A stretch of DNA of 64,000 nt from Clostridium fermenticellae. GTDB lineage: Bacteria; Bacillota; Clostridia; Clostridiales; Clostridiaceae. The stretch covers positions 2,438,183 to 2,502,182 of the forward strand of contig NZ_CP032416.1 of the NCBI RefSeq assembly GCF_003600355.1, in the 5' to 3' direction. The notes under the pieces are model-generated. The model made no database searches. It was given only the letters and a program-made list of their open reading frames with translations, and was not told where the DNA came from. Positions within the stretch are counted from its first letter, which is position 1; every line of letters starts with the position of its first letter. Below are positions 52,024 through 61,985 of the stretch, one piece after another. Position numbers and translations under genes: made by a program.

Positions 52024-53511
52024 TCATTTCATTTTTTCTCTGTCCTTTAGAGCTTTAAGAAGTACTTTTCCAGATGAATTCTTGGGCAGTTCTGTTAAGA
52101 ACTCAATATACTTTGGTACTTTAAAATTCGGTAATTTCTCCTTACAGTAGTCAATTATATATTTTGAATTTATATTCATTCTATTACTTTTTAACACAAT
52201 GAATGCTTTAATTGCCTCACCTAATATATCATCCTGCACACCGATAACAGCACATTCAACGACTTCCTTAATTCCAACTATCACATTTTCTATCTCTTTA
52301 GGACTTATTCTATTTCCAGCACTCTTTATTATGTTCTTCTCTCTTGATACTATATATATAAAGCCATCTTCATCCTTTTTCCCAATATCACCAGTATATA
52401 ATAACCCATTTTTTAATACCTTATCAGTTGAAGTCTTGTCATTAAAATATCCTGTCATTATATTGCCACCTTCAGCTACTATTTCTCCGACTTCATCTAC
52501 TCCTGTTTCTATACCATCTTTATTTAAAACCATAAGTTTTGTGCCGGGAATTCCCTTACCAATTGAACCTAATTTACTCTTTAATTTATCTGGAGGAAGA
52601 TATGAAAGCCTGGCAGTGGCCTCAGTCTGTCCATACATTATATATATATCAGTTTTCCCCAGTATAGAAGCTAATTCTGATATAAAAATTTCCGGAAGTC
52701 TTCCACCTGCTTGAGTTATATATCTTAAAGAAGGGAATTTAATATCTTTTATGTTAGTCATTCTAAGCAGTATTTGATAAGTACTTGGGACTCCTGCAAA
52801 ACCTGTACAATTGTATTTATTTATATGTTCTAAAACTGTCTGTGGGAACATGAATCTATTATTTATTACAATACTTCCTCCACATCTAAAATGCGTATTT
52901 AAAAGCGATGTACCATAACAATAGTAAAATGGCAAAACAACTTCTATTCTATCACCCTTCGTTAATTTTAGATATTTTATTATAGAAGACGTATTATATA
53001 TTAAATTATAGTGAGTTAGCATGACCCCTTTGGGTTTGTCAGTCGAACCGGAAGTAAACATTATAAGTGCCGTATCATCTTTTAAGTCTACATCATTTCT
53101 CACTTCAGGTTCTCCAATATATTTTAAGTTAAAGAGCTCATTTTCAGTATAGATTTCAATATCTTCTTCAATTAAGCTATTTATCTTTTCCTTGTATCTT
53201 TCCTGAACAAATATCATTTTTATATTTAATGATTTAATTATATACTCCATATCGTTAATTGAAATAGCAGGATTCACTGGAACACAAATACTACCACTTT
53301 TAATAACTCCAAAGTAAGTTTTTATGAAAAATAAAGAGTTTTCTGATATTATAAGCACACTATCGTTTTTACCACAAGCTTTATTTACTAATAAATTTGT
53401 AACATAATTTATACCCTGATATATTTCATGATAACTTATCTCGGTTTTATCTATAACTGCTGTTTTATCTAATTTAGACGAAGATTCAAAAATATAGTCT
53501 GTAAATGTCAT
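52024..53511 (-). CDS. Acyl-AMP ligase / acyl-CoA synthetase family protein
   Basis: 495 residues, ANL superfamily. The P-loop MFTSGSTDKPKGV at 151-163, YIMYGQTEATARLSYL, LYTGDIGKKDEDGFIYI and the C-terminal catalytic lysine in KNSSGKVLLK (about 487) are all there. It should adenylate a carboxylic acid and load it on a thiol. As its ATG overlaps the stop of the acyl carrier protein gene (ATGA), the carrier protein rather than CoA is the likely acceptor. The acid is unknown. Confidence 0.85.
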   Translation of the reverse strand: MTFTDYIFESSSKLDKTAVIDKTEISYHEIYQGINYVTNLLVNKACGKNDSVLIISENSLFFIKTYFGVIKSGSICVPVNPAISINDMEYIIKSLNIKMIFVQERYKEKINSLIEEDIEIYTENELFNLKYIGEPEVRNDVDLKDDTALIMFTSGSTDKPKGVMLTHYNLIYNTSSIIKYLKLTKGDRIEVVLPFYYCYGTSLLNTHFRCGGSIVINNRFMFPQTVLEHINKYNCTGFAGVPSTYQILLRMTNIKDIKFPSLRYITQAGGRLPEIFISELASILGKTDIYIMYGQTEATARLSYLPPDKLKSKLGSIGKGIPGTKLMVLNKDGIETGVDEVGEIVAEGGNIMTGYFNDKTSTDKVLKNGLLYTGDIGKKDEDGFIYIVSREKNIIKSAGNRISPKEIENVIVGIKEVVECAVIGVQDDILGEAIKAFIVLKSNRMNINSKYIIDYCKEKLPNFKVPKYIEFLTELPKNSSGKVLLKALKDREKMK

Positions 53512-53750
53512 ACTTCTATTCCGTATTTTTTCAATATTTTTTTAATATCACCAATAGTGTACATTCTTGATACATCTATAACATCTATACTTATATCAAA
53601 ATTATCTTCAAACCCTGACACAAGTTCAACATGAGCTAACGAATCCCAGCTTTCTATTTCATCCGGACCCATCTCATCCTTTAACTTACTCATATCTTTT
53701 ATATTTAAAGTCCCGGAAATTATTTTTTCAAATTTTTCTTTATCATTCAT
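53508..53750 (-). CDS. Acyl carrier protein
   Basis: 80 residues from the ATG at 53750, with a GGGGGG-type ribosome site upstream. It is an acidic four-helix carrier protein with the phosphopantetheine serine S37 in ESWDSLAHVELV; the surrounding W-D-S-L-A-H-V form is typical of stand-alone carriers in specialised pathways rather than the fatty-acid AcpP (DSLD). It is the first gene of the ACP-ligase-LuxE-LuxC operon. Confidence 0.88.
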   Translation of the reverse strand: MNDKEKFEKIISGTLNIKDMSKLKDEMGPDEIESWDSLAHVELVSGFEDNFDISIDVIDVSRMYTIGDIKKILKKYGIEV

Positions 53751-53785
53751 AATTCTATCCCCCCTTAGGAATTTATTTATATAAA

Positions 53786-53802
53786 AAGCAATTATCATGC
53801 CA
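53786..53802 (-). promoter_or_regulatory. Sigma-54 (-24/-12) promoter of the ACP/Lux operon
   Basis: Minus strand TGGCATGATAATTGCTT, GG-N10-GC exact, 36 bases upstream of the carrier protein start. It is nearly the same as the abfD promoter. Confidence 0.78.
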
Positions 53803-53879
53803 TTATACATTCTTATCGGTAAAGTCACTAAAATCAATACTTTTTTACTTTTATATAATTCTCTACATAAATTAATTGG

Positions 53880-53967
53880 TGCATAATAGCAACAGTTTTA
53901 AAATACAATTGTATAGCTTTACATAAAAGTATGTTGCTATTATGCATCTTATTGCATATATGCAACA
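53880..53967 (-). promoter_or_regulatory. Three 15-base boxes, candidate activator sites
   Basis: TGCATAATAGCAACA (53880-53894), its inverted copy (53932-53946) and TGCATATATGCAACA (53953-53967) lie 78-165 bases upstream of the -24 element. The first two are perfect inverted copies and the third differs at two bases. The same box is at 43455-43469 near abfD. Confidence 0.6.
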
Positions 53968-53971
53968 AAAA

Positions 53972-54111
53972 TATAGGGTTTATAATTCCAAGCTTAAATT
54001 ATACATAAGCTGACATTTCCAAAGTGTAGGCACATTAAAAAACTTTTTAGGTGACGAATTTTGGAAACGTCAGCTGGAGTATAACTTAAGCTTTCATTTA
54101 TAAACCCTATA
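53972..54111. repeat. Palindromic repeat copy D, short form
   Basis: 140 bases, ends TATAGGGTTTATAA and TTATAAACCCTATA. The arms pair (AGCTGACATTTCC with GGAAACGTCAGCT), but the whole inner hairpin between GGCACATTAAAAAA and GGTGACG is missing. The arm bases differ from the GGCCGGG type of copies A and E. It lies 38 bases beyond the clpB stop, between that gene and the ACP operon control region. Confidence 0.85.
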
Positions 54112-54149
54112 CAACTGCAAGATTAAGATTGCAGTTGTATTTTAAATAA

Positions 54150-56765
54150 TTATTCGGTTAAGCCAGTATTTACATTTTTAATTACAATTTTATCATCAAT
54201 ATCATCAACACTTACAGTAGATCCATTGAATATTTTACCTGCTATTATTTGTTTTGCAATTTCAGTTTCAAGAGTATTTTCTATATATCTTTTAAGGGGT
54301 CTTGCACCATATATTGGATCATAGCCTTCACGTGCCATAAGCCTTTTAGCAGTTTCAGTTATTCTTAGTATTATATTTTTATCCTTTAGCCTTTTTTGTA
54401 TGTCTTCTACAAAAATATCTATTATGTCCTTTATTTCATCCGTAGATAAAGGTTTGAAAAGTATTATATCATCAATCCTATTTAAAAATTCAGGTTTAAA
54501 CTTAAGCTTCATATCTTGCATTACCCTGTCTCTAATACTTTTCTCTATACCATTTTCATCTTTGTTCTCAAGAAGGTAGCTGCTTCCTATATTTGATGTC
54601 ATTATTATGATACAATTCTTAAAATCAACTGTTTTCCCTTGATTGTCGGTAAGTCTTCCATCATCTAATATCTGCAAGAATATATTAAACACATCATCGT
54701 GAGCCTTTTCCACCTCATCAAATAATATTACGCTATAAGGCTTTCTTCTAACTGCTTCTGTAAGCTGACCACCCTCATCATATCCAACATATCCCGGAGG
54801 TGCTCCTATAAGCCTTGATACAGAATACTTTTCCATATATTCAGACATATCTATTCTTATCATGTTTTCTTCACTGTCAAACAGATTTCTTGCTAGTGTC
54901 TTTGCAAGTTCTGTCTTTCCAACTCCAGTAGGTCCTAAAAATATAAATGATCCTATTGGTCTTCTTGGATCCTTCATACCAGCTCTGGCTCTCATAACAG
55001 CATTCGATACTGCAACAACTGCTTCTTTTTGTCCTATAACTCTTTTTGAAAGTTCATCCTCAAGTCTCAATAATTTTTGTCTTTCACCTTCAACTAATTT
55101 TGATACCGGTATTCCTGTCCATTTAGATACTATACTGGATATCTCTTTCTCTGTGACTTCCTCTTTTAGCATTGCACCCTCATTATTTTCCTTTAGTAAT
55201 GCTTCCTTATCCTTAATCTGTTTTTCAATTTTAGGTATAACTCCATATTTTAACTCAGCAACTTTATTTAAATTATATTCTCTTTCAGCTTTTTCTATTT
55301 GACCTCTTGCATTATCCAATTGTTCCTTTAAATTTCTTACCTCTGTAATTTGTGATTTTTCTTTATCGTATTTCAAAGTAAGCTCATTATCTTTTTCCTT
55401 TAAATTACTAAGTTCTTTTTGAATTGTTTTAAGTCTTTCCTGAGATGCTGTATCCTTCTCTTTAGATAGAGCTTCTTTTTCAATTTTAAGTTGAAATATC
55501 TTCCTTTTTATTGTATCCATTTCAGTTGGCATACTATCTATATCAGTTCTTATCATTGCACACGCTTCATCAATAAGATCTATAGCTTTATCAGGTAAAA
55601 ATCTATCCATTATATATCTATCTGACAACTTTGCAGCGGCAACTATCGCCGAATCGTGTATTCTTATTCCATGATATATTTCAAATTTTTCCTTAAGTCC
55701 TCTCAAGATTGATATAGAATCCTCCACTGTAGGTTCATCAACTATTACCGGTTGAAATCTCCTTTCAAGCGCTTTATCTTTTTCTATATATTTTCTATAC
55801 TCATCAAAAGTTGTAGCTCCAATACAATGAAGTTCTCCCCTTGCAAGAAGTGGTTTTATTAAATTACCAGCATCCATTGATCCTTCGGTCTTTCCTGCTC
55901 CAACTATTGTATGAATCTCATCTATAAAGAGTATTATTTTTCCTTCACTTTCTTCAACTTCTTTTAAAACAGCCTTTAGCCTTTCCTCAAATTCGCCCCT
56001 GAATTTAGCTCCCGCAATAAGTGCACCCATATCAAGTGAAAAAATAATCTTATTTTTGAGCCCCTCCGGTATATCTCCCTTTACAATTCTTTCTGCTAAT
56101 CCTTCTACTATAGCAGTTTTACCAACACCAGGTTCGCCTATTAAAACCGGATTATTTTTGGTTCTTCTAGATAATATTCTTATCACCCGTCTTATTTCAT
56201 CATCCCTGCCTATTACAGGATCTAACCCATGTTTTTTAGCTTCTTCAACTAAATTCCTTCCATACTTCACCAAAGCCTCATAAGTACCTTCTGGGTCCTG
56301 AGTATCCACTCTCTGATTGCCTCTTATTTTGGACAATGTACTTAGGAAATCTTTTTTATTTATATTAAATTCTCTTAAAATCTTATCAGTTTCAGGAGAT
56401 TTAACTTCCATGATTCCAATCATAACATGTTCAACACTAATATAAGTATCCTTGAATTTATCTGCAACTTCTTCAGCTTTCACAAATATTTCTTCAAATC
56501 TTCTTGTGGCATATATTGATGAATTTTGAGCTCCCTCACCAAGAACTTTAGGCATTCCTTCAAGAACCTTTTCTGTCTCGTTATTTATACCCTTTATATT
56601 AACTCCCATTTTCTCAAATATATTAGGGATCAGTCCATCCTTTTGCGATATCAATGCATCAAAAAGATGAATTGTATCTATTTGTTGATGATTGTGTTTT
56701 ACAGCTATAAGCTGGGCTTCATTCAAAGACTCCTGTACTTTTGTAGTTAATTTTTCAATATTCAC
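54150..56765 (-). CDS. clpB: ClpB disaggregase
   Basis: 871 residues. N-terminal Clp repeat (1-145), first AAA domain with Walker A GEPGVGKT at 210-217, a coiled-coil middle domain (about 400-530, rich in K and E) and a second AAA domain with GPTGVGKT. The middle domain separates it from ClpA/ClpC; no IGF loop for ClpP was seen, so it is a disaggregase working with DnaK. The start is GTG with GGAGG upstream. A promoter TTGAAT-N16-TATAAT lies at 56790-56817; no CIRCE or CtsR site was recognised. Confidence 0.95.
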   Translation of the reverse strand: MNIEKLTTKVQESLNEAQLIAVKHNHQQIDTIHLFDALISQKDGLIPNIFEKMGVNIKGINNETEKVLEGMPKVLGEGAQNSSIYATRRFEEIFVKAEEVADKFKDTYISVEHVMIGIMEVKSPETDKILREFNINKKDFLSTLSKIRGNQRVDTQDPEGTYEALVKYGRNLVEEAKKHGLDPVIGRDDEIRRVIRILSRRTKNNPVLIGEPGVGKTAIVEGLAERIVKGDIPEGLKNKIIFSLDMGALIAGAKFRGEFEERLKAVLKEVEESEGKIILFIDEIHTIVGAGKTEGSMDAGNLIKPLLARGELHCIGATTFDEYRKYIEKDKALERRFQPVIVDEPTVEDSISILRGLKEKFEIYHGIRIHDSAIVAAAKLSDRYIMDRFLPDKAIDLIDEACAMIRTDIDSMPTEMDTIKRKIFQLKIEKEALSKEKDTASQERLKTIQKELSNLKEKDNELTLKYDKEKSQITEVRNLKEQLDNARGQIEKAEREYNLNKVAELKYGVIPKIEKQIKDKEALLKENNEGAMLKEEVTEKEISSIVSKWTGIPVSKLVEGERQKLLRLEDELSKRVIGQKEAVVAVSNAVMRARAGMKDPRRPIGSFIFLGPTGVGKTELAKTLARNLFDSEENMIRIDMSEYMEKYSVSRLIGAPPGYVGYDEGGQLTEAVRRKPYSVILFDEVEKAHDDVFNIFLQILDDGRLTDNQGKTVDFKNCIIIMTSNIGSSYLLENKDENGIEKSIRDRVMQDMKLKFKPEFLNRIDDIILFKPLSTDEIKDIIDIFVEDIQKRLKDKNIILRITETAKRLMAREGYDPIYGARPLKRYIENTLETEIAKQIIAGKIFNGSTVSVDDIDDKIVIKNVNTGLTE

Positions 56766-56789
56766 AGCAACAACACCTCCAATAAGTAT

Positions 56790-56817
56790 ATTATAGCCAA
56801 AAATAGATCATATTCAA
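56790..56817 (-). promoter_or_regulatory. Promoter of clpB
   Basis: Minus strand TTGAAT (56812-56817), 16 bases, TATAAT (56790-56795), 25 bases upstream of the GTG start. Confidence 0.65.
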
Positions 56818-56899
56818 CTCTAAGTTAAATACATAGCAAAAAATCATAGTAATTTATTATTACTATGATATAATTCAATTCATATTTATAATATTAAAA

Positions 56900-58153
56900 T
56901 CATATCTTCTTTTCAAGTTTTATACCAAAATTAAAATACTTTATTGATTCCCTTACATTGCCAATCTTATAATACATATCGCCCATCTCAATATATCTCT
57001 TGTAAATCTCTCTATTATTAGCAAACTTAAGTAATGCATCTAATGATAAATTCATATACATTTCCGCCAAATCCATTTTACCCTGTTTTTGCAATATTAA
57101 TGACTTATAATGGTATGATTTTTCTATTAAAATTATATTGTTTAAGTTTATAGCATAATTCAGTGCCTTGTCGCATATTTCCTGTGCTTCATCCAAAACC
57201 TCATTCTCAATTAATTTTTTTACACTTGTGAGCAAGAACTTAACAAAACAATTCTTATTTTCTGTTGGATAATAAACTACAGCATCACTTATATACTTTA
57301 TAGCCTTTTCTCTGAGACCAATTTCAAACATAACAACACTGTAATTATACATAGCCTGAGCTTTATGCACCATATCATCTTTATATAATTCGTAAGACAT
57401 TTTTTCATATTCTTCAAATTTACTCATATTCTTTCTAAGTGACAACATAGCAAGCATATGATAAGCTTCTGCCTTTTTATCAGAATCCTTCATGTATTTA
57501 ATAAGTTCAACCATTTTTAACGCTATATCATACGATTTTTCATAGTCTTCAAGCATAATATAACAAGCAGCTTCATTATATGTAGCTCTCGCAAGCAGTT
57601 CATAATTTTCCATATTTTGAGCCATCATTTTTACACTATTATAATAATTTGAAGCTTGAGAAAATTCTTTTGTAGCAAAAAAAAACATAGCTATATCCAT
57701 GTAATATACAATCTTATTTTCATCATTAAAACAATTATGCCAACAGTCATAATATTTAGATATAATCAGTTGTATTTTTTCAGTTTTAAGGTTTTTTAAA
57801 TAATAATTAAATAGAAAATGCATTATATTAAACGAAACATCATTATAATGATACTTTTCTGCGAACTTAAGATTATATTTCAGTTCCTTTTCATAATGTT
57901 TTGAATATCCACAACTTGTTATATACTTTACATTTTTTATTATCTGATCTTTAACATCCTGCTTAAGATAATCACTATCAATATCAAGCTGTTTTGCAAT
58001 AAAATCCAATATCCATTTCTCAGGGACCACTTTATCATTTTCAATACAGCTCATCTTAGATACAGATATTTTATCACCACATAATTTTTTTAACGTGTAT
58101 CCTTTATAGACTCTAGCCATTTTTATTTTTTCACCAGTAGAAAGTATTTCCAT
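56900..58153 (-). CDS. XRE-type regulator with TPR domain, second of a tandem pair
   Basis: 417 residues from the ATG at 58153 (AGGTG upstream, and the N-terminus then aligns with its neighbour: MEILS-GEKIK). A helix-turn-helix (about 1-58) is followed by about eight helical repeats of TPR type to the end (ARATYNEAACYIMLEDYEKSYDI, KAQAMYNYSVVMFEIGLREKAIKY). The layout resembles RRNPP regulators that bind secreted peptides, but no peptide gene was found beside it. It is probably co-transcribed with the paralogue 18 bases upstream. The HTH is more degenerate than in the neighbour. Confidence 0.8.
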   Translation of the reverse strand: MEILSTGEKIKMARVYKGYTLKKLCGDKISVSKMSCIENDKVVPEKWILDFIAKQLDIDSDYLKQDVKDQIIKNVKYITSCGYSKHYEKELKYNLKFAEKYHYNDVSFNIMHFLFNYYLKNLKTEKIQLIISKYYDCWHNCFNDENKIVYYMDIAMFFFATKEFSQASNYYNSVKMMAQNMENYELLARATYNEAACYIMLEDYEKSYDIALKMVELIKYMKDSDKKAEAYHMLAMLSLRKNMSKFEEYEKMSYELYKDDMVHKAQAMYNYSVVMFEIGLREKAIKYISDAVVYYPTENKNCFVKFLLTSVKKLIENEVLDEAQEICDKALNYAINLNNIILIEKSYHYKSLILQKQGKMDLAEMYMNLSLDALLKFANNREIYKRYIEMGDMYYKIGNVRESIKYFNFGIKLEKKI

Positions 58154-58171
58154 ATTCCTCACCTATCCAAA

Positions 58172-59476
58172 TTAAGACTGTTTTAATACACCAATTTTTT
58201 TAAAAGTTTCCACGCCTTCATTTAAATATTTAGCAGCTTCTTTATCTCTATTATTATCTATATAAAATTTTCCTATCATTATACATATTTTTGCAGTTTC
58301 ATTGGCATAATTCATTTTTTTTACAAAATTCAGCGCCATAATCAGAGTGTTTTCTGCTTCCTTTAAATTTGATTCCATTATGTCTATTCTATATTTAAGC
58401 AGGTAATAACTTACCAGAGCAATGTCACTTCCATCGTCGATATTATCCATTATTTCATTTATAGTAAGTTTCGCATTTTCAATATCCTTCAATTTTATAT
58501 AATTTTCACATATATCTACCAGAGTATTAACTACACTTTTATCCTTTGTCCTAAGTTTTAACTCTTTAGCATTTTTTAAATGTAAAAATGACTCCTCAAT
58601 ATTATCAAACTCATAAAATAATTTTCCTAAATTATTTTCTATACAAGCTATACGACTAATATCTCTCATCTGTTTGTATACATTTAGAGTCTTTTCAGAA
58701 TATTTTATGGCATTGTTAACATCACCCTTTTTATTGTAATCCTCAGCCAAAAGTAAAAGAGTTTTTGCATATTCATCTTTATTATTGAGTTGTCTAAATT
58801 TTTCTTTTGCAAGGTATGAATAGTTTATAGATTTCTCCAGATCTTGTAATTTAAAATACACACTAGCCAGACAATAATATATTTCTCCACGTAAAAAATC
58901 ATTTCCTATGACATTTTCATTGTATACATTTTCTGCTTGCTGTAAATAACTGCACGAAGATTGATACGCCTTCAGCTTCATAGTAATTTTACCTAGATTT
59001 ACAAACGTTTTAATTATTTCCTCATAATTATTATGTTTTATAAACAGTACATTAGCAGATAGAAAAAACTGTTGTGCCAGGGCAAATTCACTTTTCTTTA
59101 CGTACATTATACCTCTCAGATATAGGTTCTTTGCTTTTCTATATTCGAGGTTATACTTTTCTGCATAATATAAAGCCTTTTCTATATACCTTTCTCCTTC
59201 ATTTAAATCGCCATTTACAATATATGACTCAGCTATATTTTCAAAATATACACATATCTTTTCAGCCTGAGTTTCCTCTGATTCCATAAGATACTCTATT
59301 GAAGTATTTAAAGCATCTGCCAGATATTCCAGTAAATCCATACTTGGATTTGATTTTCCAGATTCAACAAGACTTATTTGCCCGGGTGTTATTCTATCGC
59401 CAGCTAAGTCTTTTAATGTCATATTAAGGCATTTTCTTCTTCTTTTTATCTTTTCTCCCAAAGATAATATCTCCAT
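58172..59476 (-). CDS. XRE-type regulator with TPR domain, first of a tandem pair
   Basis: 434 residues. A well-formed helix-turn-helix (MTLKDLAGDRITPGQISLVESG, about 19-40) is followed by nine or so TPR-like repeats (ENIAESYIVNGDLNEGERYIEKAL and so on). The fold is that of peptide- or ligand-sensing regulators in Firmicutes. Targets are unknown. GGAAGATGG is upstream of the ATG. It forms an operon with the paralogue downstream. No small peptide gene is seen in 59477-59715. Confidence 0.82.
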   Translation of the reverse strand: MEILSLGEKIKRRRKCLNMTLKDLAGDRITPGQISLVESGKSNPSMDLLEYLADALNTSIEYLMESEETQAEKICVYFENIAESYIVNGDLNEGERYIEKALYYAEKYNLEYRKAKNLYLRGIMYVKKSEFALAQQFFLSANVLFIKHNNYEEIIKTFVNLGKITMKLKAYQSSCSYLQQAENVYNENVIGNDFLRGEIYYCLASVYFKLQDLEKSINYSYLAKEKFRQLNNKDEYAKTLLLLAEDYNKKGDVNNAIKYSEKTLNVYKQMRDISRIACIENNLGKLFYEFDNIEESFLHLKNAKELKLRTKDKSVVNTLVDICENYIKLKDIENAKLTINEIMDNIDDGSDIALVSYYLLKYRIDIMESNLKEAENTLIMALNFVKKMNYANETAKICIMIGKFYIDNNRDKEAAKYLNEGVETFKKIGVLKQS

Positions 59477-59715
59477 AAATCCATCTTCCCTTACTACAAT
59501 ATTGCTTACAATGAAATTGTATCTTTTAAAGATTTCGTAATGTACTCAATTAATTATACCATATTTACGGCAATAATATAGAAAATTTTATAAAAACACT
59601 CTTTTTTATTTTATATATGTAGAATTATCGAATATTTTTGATAAATAGATCAAAAAAGCTATATACCCCTACAGCATAATGCCGCAAGGGTATACAATTT
59701 ATTGAATTTTTTTAG

Positions 59716-59907
59716 TTACCTCATAATATTTCTCATATCATCAAATACATCTTCAGCAGCATTTCTCACACTTCTTGCAGTTCGTCTCATTCTTCTTTTA
59801 GTTGATCCATCAAATTCGGGCATAAACATCATTCTCATTGCAGTAGCACCAAGTATTGCTCCAGCTGTCATTGTTGTTATAAAAATTCTTCTATGCAGAT
59901 GACACAT
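59716..59907 (-). CDS. Small membrane-associated protein of unknown function
   Basis: 63 residues from the ATG at 59907 (GAGGAG 11 bases upstream; an in-frame TTG at 59928 has no ribosome site). One hydrophobic helix (FITTMTAGAILGATAMRMM, about 8-27), then a very basic arginine-rich helix (STKRRMRRTARSVRNAAEDVFDDMRNIM) resembling the YtxH-like small proteins. The function is unknown. It is encoded alone between ftsH and the TPR regulators. Confidence 0.55.
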   Translation of the reverse strand: MCHLHRRIFITTMTAGAILGATAMRMMFMPEFDGSTKRRMRRTARSVRNAAEDVFDDMRNIMR

Positions 59908-60005
59908 TCCTCTATCAGCTCCTCTCAATACTCATTAATTAGTCAATATGACTTTATATATAGCTTACGCATTTTTATATTTATTACCCTATGAAAATTC
60001 TAGAA

Positions 60006-61742
60006 TTATAATACTATATCTTCTGAATTCAAAGTTTCTTTTTCTAATAACATATTCGATAATTTTTCAAGCTTGTCCTTATTTAATATAAGTAGTTTCT
60101 TTACATCACTATAAATGGAATCTACAAATTCCTTGCATTCTCCTAAAACATCATCCTGATTTAAATTCAAGTTTGAAATTTCATCCACGTTTAAAAGCCC
60201 CAGAGTATCTCCCATTCCATATTGTGTAATCATATTAATTGCTATTTTAGTACTTTGTTTCAAATCACTGTGTGCACCTGTAGTAATAAATTCTTCTCCA
60301 AATATAATTTCTTCAGCTGCTCTTCCACCAAGCAATACCATTATTCTATTTTTTAAATATCTTTTATTTTGATACATTCTATCCTCTGGAATGCTCAATG
60401 TATATCCGCCAGCACCCTTTGTACTTGGTATAATAGTTATCTTTGATATCTTTTCATTTGGAAGAACTTTCATTGAAACAATTGCATGTCCAGCTTCATG
60501 ATAAGCCGTTATTTTTTTATCTATATCTTCTATATAGCTTCTGTTCTTTTTCTCATACCCGGCAAGAATTATTGAAAAAGCCTTATCTACATGCTCTTTT
60601 TCTATAAGTTTACTATCTGCTTTGCAAGCCAGTATTGCTGCTTCATTCATCAAATTTTCTATCTTGGCTCCCGAAAAATAGGAAGTTTTTTGTGCCAATT
60701 CACATATATCTATATTACCAACAGGTTTATTGGCTAAATGCAGTTTTATAATTTTTTCTCTAGCACACCTGTCAGGAAGCATAATCTCTATGTGCCTATC
60801 AAATCTTCCCGGTCTTAAAAGAGCCGGATCCAGCATATCAAGTCTATTTGTTGCTGCCATAACAACAATACCCTGGCTATCTTTAAATCCTGACATCTCC
60901 GTCAAAAGTGCATTTAAGGTCTGATCTCTTTCATCAGATCCACCTGTTGATTTTGCACCATCTCGCCTTTTACCTATGGCATCAATTTCATCTATGAATA
61001 TAACTGCTTTTCCATTGCTACTTTCCCTTGCTTTTTTAAATAGTTGTCTTATACGGCTTGCCCCTACTCCGACATAAACCTGTATAAAATCTGAACCGGA
61101 GACAGCATAAAATGGGACATTTGCCTCACTGGCAACTGCTTTGGCAAGAAGGGTCTTACCAGTTCCTGGTTCCCCGTACAATATCACACCTCTTGGCATT
61201 CGAGCACCATATGATGAATACTTTTCTGGGTTTTTTAAGAAATCAACTATATCCTGTACACTTTCTTTTGCCTCTTCATTGCCTGCTATATCTTCAAATG
61301 TATAATCACTATCTTCTGCCACTAAAGCTTCCATTGATTCAACTGACATAGCTTTTTTTGATTTCTTAGCTGAAGTTTTTACTCCCATAAATATAAGAAC
61401 AGCTATTGAAGCTATAAGTCCCAAAGATGGTATTAAGGTTACTAGATTTACTGGCAAATCTTCGGAAACATTTATATTTTGTTTTAACAAGTCTTCTTTA
61501 AAATTATCTGTTCTTGGATTATCTGTCTGATATGTTTTTCCGTCTTTAAGTTTTATTGTTATTTTTGATGAGTCACCAATATATACATTAGCTATTTTTT
61601 TATTTGATGTATCCTCTAAAAACGATACATAAGGTTTATAATTTGTGGTTCTACTTGAGAAGTTGGTAAATATTAAAGTCGCCCCAAATAAGATAGCTGT
61701 AACTATTGGAATTATCCATAGTTTATTTTTATATTTCTTCAT
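60006..61742 (-). CDS. ftsH: FtsH-type membrane AAA protease (second, shorter type)
   Basis: 578 residues. Two membrane helices (about 8-27 and 100-120) enclose a small extracytoplasmic domain. The AAA domain has Walker A GEPGTGKT at 190-197, VIFIDEIDAIG, and the second region of homology AATNRLDMLDPALLRPGRFDRH. The zinc protease motif HEAGH is at 415-419. It lacks the long C-terminal tail of housekeeping FtsH (about 600-650), suggesting an extra paralogue. GGAAAGGTG precedes the ATG. Confidence 0.93.
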   Translation of the reverse strand: MKKYKNKLWIIPIVTAILFGATLIFTNFSSRTTNYKPYVSFLEDTSNKKIANVYIGDSSKITIKLKDGKTYQTDNPRTDNFKEDLLKQNINVSEDLPVNLVTLIPSLGLIASIAVLIFMGVKTSAKKSKKAMSVESMEALVAEDSDYTFEDIAGNEEAKESVQDIVDFLKNPEKYSSYGARMPRGVILYGEPGTGKTLLAKAVASEANVPFYAVSGSDFIQVYVGVGASRIRQLFKKARESSNGKAVIFIDEIDAIGKRRDGAKSTGGSDERDQTLNALLTEMSGFKDSQGIVVMAATNRLDMLDPALLRPGRFDRHIEIMLPDRCAREKIIKLHLANKPVGNIDICELAQKTSYFSGAKIENLMNEAAILACKADSKLIEKEHVDKAFSIILAGYEKKNRSYIEDIDKKITAYHEAGHAIVSMKVLPNEKISKITIIPSTKGAGGYTLSIPEDRMYQNKRYLKNRIMVLLGGRAAEEIIFGEEFITTGAHSDLKQSTKIAINMITQYGMGDTLGLLNVDEISNLNLNQDDVLGECKEFVDSIYSDVKKLLILNKDKLEKLSNMLLEKETLNSEDIVL

Positions 61743-61985
61743 TAAATTTCACCTTTCCAAAGCAATAATATTTATATACTCTTCCCTTTACTTAAAAATA
61801 TTATAGTATTTTTGCTTTTTAGTCTAATAAAAATCATAAAATTTGCTAAAGTAATTTATGGAATATTAAATTTGTAATATGCATATATTGCGTATTATGA
61901 ATTAACACTTCATAATTTTCACAGTAGAAGATGATTAATTTTTATTGTATACTTTACTTATAAGTATCAAGAAGGGAGAATTTAT

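Noticed and set aside
49606-53511. Bioluminescence (lux) operon
   Set aside because: Only LuxC- and LuxE-like genes are present, with a carrier protein and ligase; luxA, luxB and luxD are missing.
53508-53837. Longer acyl carrier protein starting at 53837
   Set aside because: The extra residues would cover the -24/-12 promoter; the ATG at 53750 has a strong ribosome site and gives a normal 80-residue carrier.
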